Below, one piece after another: positions 59,076-64,000 of a stretch of DNA of 64,000 bases. The position numbers and the translations under genes are program-made. Under the pieces are notes generated by a model, which was given only the letters and a program-made list of their open reading frames with translations, made no database searches and was not told where the DNA came from. Position 1 is the first letter of the stretch. Every line of letters begins with the position of its first letter. Source of the stretch: Mycobacterium sp. NBC_00419 (GTDB lineage Bacteria > Actinomycetota > Actinomycetes > Mycobacteriales > Mycobacteriaceae). The stretch is from positions 5,022,001-5,086,000 of the forward strand of contig NZ_CP107931.1 of assembly GCF_036023875.1 (NCBI RefSeq). Direction: 5' to 3'.

Positions 59076-60275
59076 ATGACACAGGCCGCCCGATTCGATC
59101 CTCGGTTCGCACCACTGACGCTGCAGGTCAAGGACATGGCCGAGCCGCAGCCGATCTACTACCAGAAGGCCGCTGATGTTCGCGCCGAGCGGGTCGAAGG
59201 CGTGGTGACGCTGTATCGGCTCGAGGACATCGTGGCGATCAACCGTCACCCCGCGATCCTGGGTACCGGTGGGCGGGGCGGGTCATTCGGTCATGAGGGC
59301 AAGTTGATCCCGTTGGAGATCGACGGTGAGGATCATCGCCACTGGCGCCGGTTGCTCGACCCGATCTTCGCGCCGAAGAAGATTGCGTTCCTGGAGGACC
59401 AGATTCGGACTCTGGCAAGGGAACTGATCGCAGAGTTCAAATCAGCGGGACATACCGAACTGCACGATTCGTACTGTGTGCCGTTGCCGTGCTTGACCTT
59501 TCTGCGCCTGTTCGGCGCGCCGGTGGAGGACCTCGACTTCTTTGTGGAGTTCAAGGACGGGGTGATCCACCCGCAGGGCGAGACCATGGAAGAGGCCGAG
59601 GCCAACATGATGGTCTCGGCGATGAAGATCTACGAGTACTTCGCGACCTTCCTGGCCGAGCGCAAAGCGGATACGGAGCAGAAGCCGGACATCATCTCGA
59701 CGTTGCTGCACTCCCAGGTCGACGGCAGGCCGTTGACCGACGAAGAGCTGGTCAACATCATGTTCCTGTTCATGTTCGCCGGTCTGGACACGGTGACGTC
59801 CTCGATGTCGTGCATCTACGGCTGGCTCGCGCAGCATCCCGAGGAACGGAACCGGCTGGCCGCCGACCCCTCGTTGATCCCGGCCGCCATCGAAGAACTG
59901 ATGCGCTATGAATCGCCCGTCCCAGCCGGGATGCGCTACGCAGAAGAGGACATCGACCTCGGTGACGGTTTGGTGATCCGCGCGGGAGAAGCCATTCACG
60001 CGGTCTGGTCGGCGGCCAATGTCGACCCGAATGCGTTCGAGGATCCGTTGACGGTCAAGCTCGATCGCGGCCGCACCAGTCACATCGTGTTCGCCAGTGG
60101 AACGCATCGGTGCTTGGGCTCGCATCTGGCGCGGCTGGAACTCCGGATTGCCACCGAAGAACTGCTCGCGGCAATTCCGGACTTCGAGGTCGATTCCAAC
60201 GAGCCACTGGAGTACAACAATTCGGCGGTGCGTGCCGCCCTGAAGCTGCCGGTGAAATTCGCCCCGTCGGCCTGA
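59076..60275 (+). CDS. Cytochrome P450
   Basis: A soluble P450 of 399 residues. C-helix DGEDHRHWRRLLDPIF, I-helix MFAGLDTVTSSMS (A-G-x-D/E-T), ExxR in EELMRYESPVP/GMRYAEE, and heme loop FASGTHRCLGSHLAR with the proximal Cys. The pattern is that of bacterial class I P450s fed by a small ferredoxin, and one is encoded at 55179. GAGG lies 6 bases before the ATG. It hydroxylates the cluster substrate (inference). Its stop abuts the convergent TetR stop. Confidence 0.92.
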   Translation: MTQAARFDPRFAPLTLQVKDMAEPQPIYYQKAADVRAERVEGVVTLYRLEDIVAINRHPAILGTGGRGGSFGHEGKLIPLEIDGEDHRHWRRLLDPIFAPKKIAFLEDQIRTLARELIAEFKSAGHTELHDSYCVPLPCLTFLRLFGAPVEDLDFFVEFKDGVIHPQGETMEEAEANMMVSAMKIYEYFATFLAERKADTEQKPDIISTLLHSQVDGRPLTDEELVNIMFLFMFAGLDTVTSSMSCIYGWLAQHPEERNRLAADPSLIPAAIEELMRYESPVPAGMRYAEEDIDLGDGLVIRAGEAIHAVWSAANVDPNAFEDPLTVKLDRGRTSHIVFASGTHRCLGSHLARLELRIATEELLAAIPDFEVDSNEPLEYNNSAVRAALKLPVKFAPSA

Positions 60276-60839
60276 TCAACCCAGCTGATCGTGGGCCTGC
60301 TTGTCCAGCTGGACTTGCAGGCCCACGATCAGGGTGTCGATACCGTAGGCGAAGAAATCTCGGCCCCGCAGTTTCCCCAGGTAAGGCATCAGGTTTCGCA
60401 GAGTGTCATCGAGGTCGTCAGGCATCGGTTGGTCAGGTGCGCCCTGCACCTGCACCTGATAGCGGCCGAACAGGTAAGTGTGAATCATCGCGTAGGACAG
60501 GAAAACGCGCGAATCCTTGAAGCCGGCGTCAACGAGGATGTGGATGATGCCGGTCATCAGCCTCATGTCGGTATAGGTCATCCGTTCCAGAAGAACCGAG
60601 GCGACACCGGGATGATCATGTAACCGCTTGTCGATGTTGGTCAAAACGGTACGCAGACGCTCATTCCACGGGCCCGAGTCCGCTGGCGGGATGTCGACTT
60701 CGGACAGCAGTTTGCGGCCCACCAACTCGAGCAGTTCCTGCTTGTCGGTGACATGCCAGTACGCCGCCATCGCCGAGCGCCCCAGTTCGCGGGACAGCCT
60801 GCGCATCGAGAGAGCCTCCAGCCCCTCGGCCTTGATCAC
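60276..60839 (-). CDS. TetR-family regulator with unclear start
   Basis: 187 residues from the first canonical start, GTG 60839 (VIKAEGLEALSMRRLSRELGRSAMAAYWHVTDKQELLELV). This start cuts helix 1 of the HTH. The same frame stays open upstream and reads PPLTEDQIVAAALAV just before, which completes helix 1, but it contains no ATG, GTG or TTG back to ~60960; ATC/ATT codons at ~60929-60934 are the only near-start options. A frameshift from the ATG at 60951 in another frame is the alternative. The gene is divergent from the CoA ligase, with the 14-bp motif just upstream, so it is the best candidate for the cluster repressor. Confidence 0.8.
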   Translation of the reverse strand: MIKAEGLEALSMRRLSRELGRSAMAAYWHVTDKQELLELVGRKLLSEVDIPPADSGPWNERLRTVLTNIDKRLHDHPGVASVLLERMTYTDMRLMTGIIHILVDAGFKDSRVFLSYAMIHTYLFGRYQVQVQGAPDQPMPDDLDDTLRNLMPYLGKLRGRDFFAYGIDTLIVGLQVQLDKQAHDQLG

Positions 60840-60954
60840 AGCCAGTGCGGCCGCAACGATCTGGTCTTCGGTCAGCGGTGGATTCTTGGCGCGCCCCTTC
60901 GCGGCCGCTTTCGGCCCCGGGGTCTCGGTAGCAATGATGTCGACCTGCCATCCT

Positions 60955-60968
60955 TTACAGTGGACAAT
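60955..60968 (+). promoter_or_regulatory. 14-bp cluster motif, copy 4
   Basis: TTACAGTGGACAAT, fitting TTACANNGKAYART, partly overlapping a perfect palindrome GGACAATTGTCC (62-73 of this block). It lies between the TetR gene and the divergent CoA-ligase gene. Confidence 0.55.
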
Positions 60969-61059
60969 TGTCCTGATGGTAGATGACTGACCCGGCGGTT
61001 AGAGCGCCCTCGGTCGTTGTCGCCTCGACTAGCTCCCCGGTTGTGTGGAGGTTCGCATC

Positions 61060-62487
61060 GTGTCGTGGTTGGCCACCATCGTCGCCGCACACCACGGCAG
61101 CCGTCGTCCAGCCTTCTACCAGAACGGGTCAGTGCTCGCCGGAGCCCAAGTGGTGGGCAAAGCGGTGTGTGCGGCCGAACTGTTGGCCGACCTCGATGTG
61201 CCCTGCGGCGTCGGTGTTCCGGCACTGCTGACAACCAACGCCGATGCGCTGGCCCTCCTCTTGGGTGGTGCTGCCGCCAACCGGCCGCTTTCGCTGCTCG
61301 GGCCACGGTTGGCGGTGGGGGAGTTGGCGGCCGCTACCCGCGCCTCGGGCTCGGATGTGCTGCTCGCTGAGCCAGGTTGTCGAGCGATCGCCGCCGAAGT
61401 TGCGTTGGCGGCCGACGTGCGGGCGGTGATCGTGCCGGAGTTGCCCACCTCGGCGCAGCAACTTCCGACCACACCACATGCCGTCGCGTTCTACCTCCAC
61501 ACCGCCGGTACTACGGCTGCGCCCAAGCGCGTTCCCTTTACCGATCAGGTTCTCTGGTCACGCGCCCGTCTCTTGCAACAGCTCATGAGGCTAGGCCCGG
61601 AGACGACCTTCGCCACCGGCTCTCCGTTGCATCACATCGGCGGCTTGGGGAATCTTCTGGCAACCTTGACGGCCGGCGGATCGGCCGTGGCCACAACGCG
61701 ATTCAGTGCTGATTGGTGGCGTAGTCTCGCCGAGTTGCCGGTGACCCACGCTCTGCTGGTTCCGACCATGATCGAGATGCTGCTCTCCGAGGACACCCGG
61801 TTCGCGGTGGGACTGCACACCCTGATCTATGGAGCCTCCCCAATTCGGCCGCAAACCCTGGCGCGGCTCCTCGACTGCATGCCCGACATCGATCTGGTCA
61901 ATCTGTTCGGGCAGACCGAAGGCAGCCCGATCACCTGCTTGGACGCAGTCGACCATCGCATCGCACTGCATCGTCCCGAGCTGCTGACGTCGGTGGGCCG
62001 AGCTGTTCCCGGGATCCAGTTGCGCATCGAATCCCGTGACGGCAGTGACGGTGAGGTCTTGGCGCGCGGCAGTCACCTGAGCGTGACCGCCCGGGACGGT
62101 TGGTTGCATACCGGAGACATCGGAGCCCTCGACGACGACGGGTACCTGCGCCTGCACGGACGCCGACACGACATGATCATCCGCGGTGGGGAAAACATCT
62201 ACCCGGTCGAGGTCGAGAACGTCCTTGCCGAGCACAGGTCGGTGCAGGCGGCAGCAGTCGTCGGCGTTCCGGACCCGCGCCTCGGTGAGACCGTTGCCGC
62301 TTTCGTCGTTGCCGATGTCACGGCCGAAACGCTTGACATCCAGCAGCTTCGGTCGTGGTGTCGATCGAGAATGGCTGGGTTCAAGGTCCCGCAGCACTGG
62401 CATGTCGTGGACGGCTTGCCGTACAACGCGGCGGGGAAGCTCCAGCGCTACAAGCTGCGTGACGCGCATCGAGACATCGCCGGCTGA
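61060..62487 (+). CDS. AMP-forming acyl-CoA synthetase
   Basis: A protein of 475 residues, short for the family because the N-terminal domain is compact. P-loop variant LHTAGTTAAPKRV (the usual SGTTGxPK has become AGTTAAPK), FGQTEGSPITC, WLHTGDIGALDDDGYL, HGRRHDMIIRGGENIYPVEVE, and the catalytic-lysine end AAGKLQRYKLR. It activates the cluster substrate acid to a CoA ester. GTG at 61060 is preferred as GGAGG lies 9 bases upstream; GTG 61045 overlaps that site. Divergent from the TetR gene. Confidence 0.87.
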   Translation: MSWLATIVAAHHGSRRPAFYQNGSVLAGAQVVGKAVCAAELLADLDVPCGVGVPALLTTNADALALLLGGAAANRPLSLLGPRLAVGELAAATRASGSDVLLAEPGCRAIAAEVALAADVRAVIVPELPTSAQQLPTTPHAVAFYLHTAGTTAAPKRVPFTDQVLWSRARLLQQLMRLGPETTFATGSPLHHIGGLGNLLATLTAGGSAVATTRFSADWWRSLAELPVTHALLVPTMIEMLLSEDTRFAVGLHTLIYGASPIRPQTLARLLDCMPDIDLVNLFGQTEGSPITCLDAVDHRIALHRPELLTSVGRAVPGIQLRIESRDGSDGEVLARGSHLSVTARDGWLHTGDIGALDDDGYLRLHGRRHDMIIRGGENIYPVEVENVLAEHRSVQAAAVVGVPDPRLGETVAAFVVADVTAETLDIQQLRSWCRSRMAGFKVPQHWHVVDGLPYNAAGKLQRYKLRDAHRDIAG

Positions 62488-62523
62488 GCGCCCACCGATA
62501 CGCTCACCGACTGCTGGGCAGAA

Positions 62524-63762
62524 TCAGAAGAGATCCCCGCCGGCAGCCCGCGCCGTGGTACCGGTGGACTCGAAAGCTTTGACCACGCTGCGACCGACAG
62601 TCCACCGGTGCACCTCGTCGGGTCCGTCGACGATTCGGTTCATCCGGGCCTCGGCCAACCATGCCGCCAACGGCAGGTCGTGGGAGTAGCCCAGTGATCC
62701 GTGAATCTGCAGAGCGGTGTCGACGACCTCGATGAGCATGTTGGCGATGTAGGTCTTGGCGATCGAGTTCTCGATGCGCAAGTCCAGCCCGTGCTCCATC
62801 TTGTAGGCCAGGTGCAGGATCATCAGCCGGGTGATGTAGAGCTTCTCGGCACAATCGGAGAGCATCCACTGGATGCCCTGACGGTCGGCCACCCGCTTGC
62901 CGAAGGTCACGCGTTCACACGCTCGCGCGGCCGCCATGTCAAGAGCGGCTTGGGCTTTCGCGACGCTCCACATGCCGTGCCGCAGTCGGCCGTAACCCAG
63001 GCGGTGCTGGCCCATCGCGAAGCCCTGGCCCAAGCCGCCGAGGATGTTGTCGTGCGGCACCTCCAGATCGTTGATGTGGACCTCGGCGTGGCCCATCTGG
63101 ACTTCGTCACCGTAATGCGGGATGTCGCTCTCGCCCATGATCGGGATGTTGCGGACGATGTCGAAACCCGGGCTGGGCAGTTCCACCAGGAAGGTGGTGT
63201 ACTGCTGGTGGCGTGGGGCATCGGGGTCGGTCTTGGCCATCACCAGCGCGAGTTGTGAGATGGATGCCCCTGAGGTGTACCACTTTTCGCCGTTGAGCAC
63301 CCAGGTGTCCCCGTCTCGGACCGCACTGGTCTGCATGCCAGTCGCGTCTGCGCCGGCCGCCCTCTCGGTCATCGCGAAGCACACGCGGATGTCGCCGTTG
63401 ACGAGCGGTACCAGGTAGCGCTGCTTCTGCTCCTCGGTGCCGTGCTCGATGAGGGTGAGCATGGTGGCGTCCTGAGGCCCCATACAGTTCATCGCCCACG
63501 CGCCGAGATGGCTGAACGATCGGCCCACCTCGACCTGCACCACCGCGTTGGCCAAGTGTCCCAGCCCCATTCCGCCGTACTCGACCGGCACGAAGGGGCA
63601 CCACAGGCCATCGGCGCGGGCTTTGCCCTGCAGCTCGGCGACGATGTCAAAGAAGGGTCGGGTGCCGATCTGCGGCTCGGCCGGCAGCACCACGTTGTCG
63701 ATGAAGGATGCGACGCGCGCACGTAGCTGCTGAATCTCGTCAGGAAGCTCGAAGTCGATCAT
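62524..63762 (-). CDS. Acyl-CoA dehydrogenase
   Basis: A protein of 412 residues. CFAMTERAAGADATGMQTSA, WYTSGASISQLALVMAKTD, then the C-terminal helices with ACERVTFGKRVADRQGIQWMLSDCAEKLY, QIHGSLGYSHDLPLAAWLAEARM and VDGPDEVHRWTVGRSVVKAF. The DGPDEVHRW phrase fits the ACAD10/11-like group. The ATG at 63762 lacks a ribosome site, so the message could be leaderless. It is divergent from an APH-like gene, with a perfect palindrome between, the same pairing seen at 51194-53406. Confidence 0.9.
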   Translation of the reverse strand: MIDFELPDEIQQLRARVASFIDNVVLPAEPQIGTRPFFDIVAELQGKARADGLWCPFVPVEYGGMGLGHLANAVVQVEVGRSFSHLGAWAMNCMGPQDATMLTLIEHGTEEQKQRYLVPLVNGDIRVCFAMTERAAGADATGMQTSAVRDGDTWVLNGEKWYTSGASISQLALVMAKTDPDAPRHQQYTTFLVELPSPGFDIVRNIPIMGESDIPHYGDEVQMGHAEVHINDLEVPHDNILGGLGQGFAMGQHRLGYGRLRHGMWSVAKAQAALDMAAARACERVTFGKRVADRQGIQWMLSDCAEKLYITRLMILHLAYKMEHGLDLRIENSIAKTYIANMLIEVVDTALQIHGSLGYSHDLPLAAWLAEARMNRIVDGPDEVHRWTVGRSVVKAFESTGTTARAAGGDLF

Positions 63763-63781
63763 GTGGCATAGACTGACATTA

Positions 63782-63798
63782 TTGACAGTGACTGTCAA
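63782..63798. promoter_or_regulatory. Perfect palindrome between dehydrogenase and APH-like genes
   Basis: TTGACAG-TGA-CTGTCAA, 7-base perfect arms. The left arm carries TTGACA, a consensus -35 on the plus strand; TTACCG 17 bases later could be the -10 for the gene at 63818. A repressor bound here would block both divergent promoters. Confidence 0.6.
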
Positions 63799-63817
63799 CA
63801 ATGGTTACCGTCGGCCC

Positions 63818-64000
63818 ATGACTTCGACTGCCACGGTGCTGGACATCGAGAGGCTGGACGCCTGGATCGGCGACACACTGCCCGGGCCCGGAACGACGAT
63901 GACCGCACAGCGCATCGGAGCGAGCACCGGGATCGCCAATGCCCTGTACCGAGTGGCCCGCGGAGACCATGCGTGGGTACTGCGCCGCCCACCCGCCGTC
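63818..64000 (+). CDS. APH-like phosphotransferase, N-terminal part (runs off window)
   Basis: 61 codons, open to the window end. ERLDAWIGDTLPGPG then RIGASTGIANALYRVARGDHAWVLRRPPAV is the nucleotide-binding start of the same APH/choline-kinase-like family as the gene at 51194 (SGGRSNLTHKL ... CWVMRQPP). It is probably paired with the divergent acyl-CoA dehydrogenase. The catalytic HGDxxxDN part lies outside the window. Confidence 0.75.
   Translation, partial: MTSTATVLDIERLDAWIGDTLPGPGTTMTAQRIGASTGIANALYRVARGDHAWVLRRPPAV

Overview
The window is high-GC actinobacterial DNA and almost certainly comes from a fast-growing mycobacterium (Mycolicibacterium type). The evidence is the phosphatidylinositol-mannoside block (thrS, HIT hydrolase, pgsA, PIM acyltransferase, pimA, NUDIX) followed by pdxS-tesB-pdxT in the M. 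tuberculosis Rv2614c-Rv2604c order, a PGRS glycine-rich secreted protein, a Ddn-type F420 oxidoreductase, many TetR regulators, and several FadD, acyl-CoA dehydrogenase, P450 and SDR genes. Starts are often GTG, and gene junctions often overlap as ATGA or GTGA.

Layout. 1-13.3 kb: end of a ZapE/AFG1 ATPase gene; a very large sensor protein (PAS, GAF, histidine kinase, receiver, PAS, GAF, PP2C phosphatase, RsbW-type kinase) coupled to a STAS antagonist; GNAT; an HTH/Clp-N protein with a twin-palindrome promoter; small secreted and membrane proteins; a FadD ligase; two TetR genes. 13.4-21.1 kb: an accessory island. It holds an AT-richer OLD-like ATPase/TOPRIM gene, a resolvase remnant, a membrane protein, a nonsense-interrupted gene, an IS3-family element, and a protein with seven zinc ribbons and a Vsr-like nuclease domain. 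The island abuts the 3' end of a tRNA-Val gene. 21.2-21.7 kb: tRNA-Val(GAC), tRNA-Cys(GCA), tRNA-Gly(GCC) on the minus strand and tRNA-Val(CAC) on the plus strand. 21.8-36.9 kb: SnoaL-like protein, P450 divergent from a FadR-type regulator, a second partner-switching operon (GAF-PP2C, STAS, RsbW), a thiolase/DUF35/SDR/dehydrogenase/TetR catabolic group, a GAF-ANTAR regulator, membrane proteins and the PGRS protein. 37.0-47.2 kb: the conserved thrS-to-pdxT core. 47.6-64 kb: a catabolic cluster that sits where the M. tuberculosis order would have the YebC-family gene. It contains an alpha/beta hydrolase, NUDIX, DUF35 plus thiolase, APH-like kinase plus acyl-CoA dehydrogenase, an XRE-TetR fusion regulator, SDRs, a 3Fe-4S ferredoxin and P450, an amidohydrolase, a TetR, an acyl-CoA ligase, further acyl-CoA dehydrogenases and a second APH-like gene running off the end.

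How the parts fit. The 47.6-64 kb cluster reads as a hydroxylate (P450 plus ferredoxin), oxidise (SDR), activate (CoA ligase) and beta-oxidise (acyl-CoA dehydrogenase, thiolase) route for an unknown lipid- or terpenoid-like substrate. A 14-bp motif, TTACANNGKAYART, sits in four of its promoter regions, including that of its own TetR. The 13.4-21.1 kb island is the best candidate for something undescribed: its two large intact genes both pair a nucleic-acid-cleavage fold with an accessory domain, and both look like phage-defence proteins. This is inference; nothing in the sequence proves that they act together.
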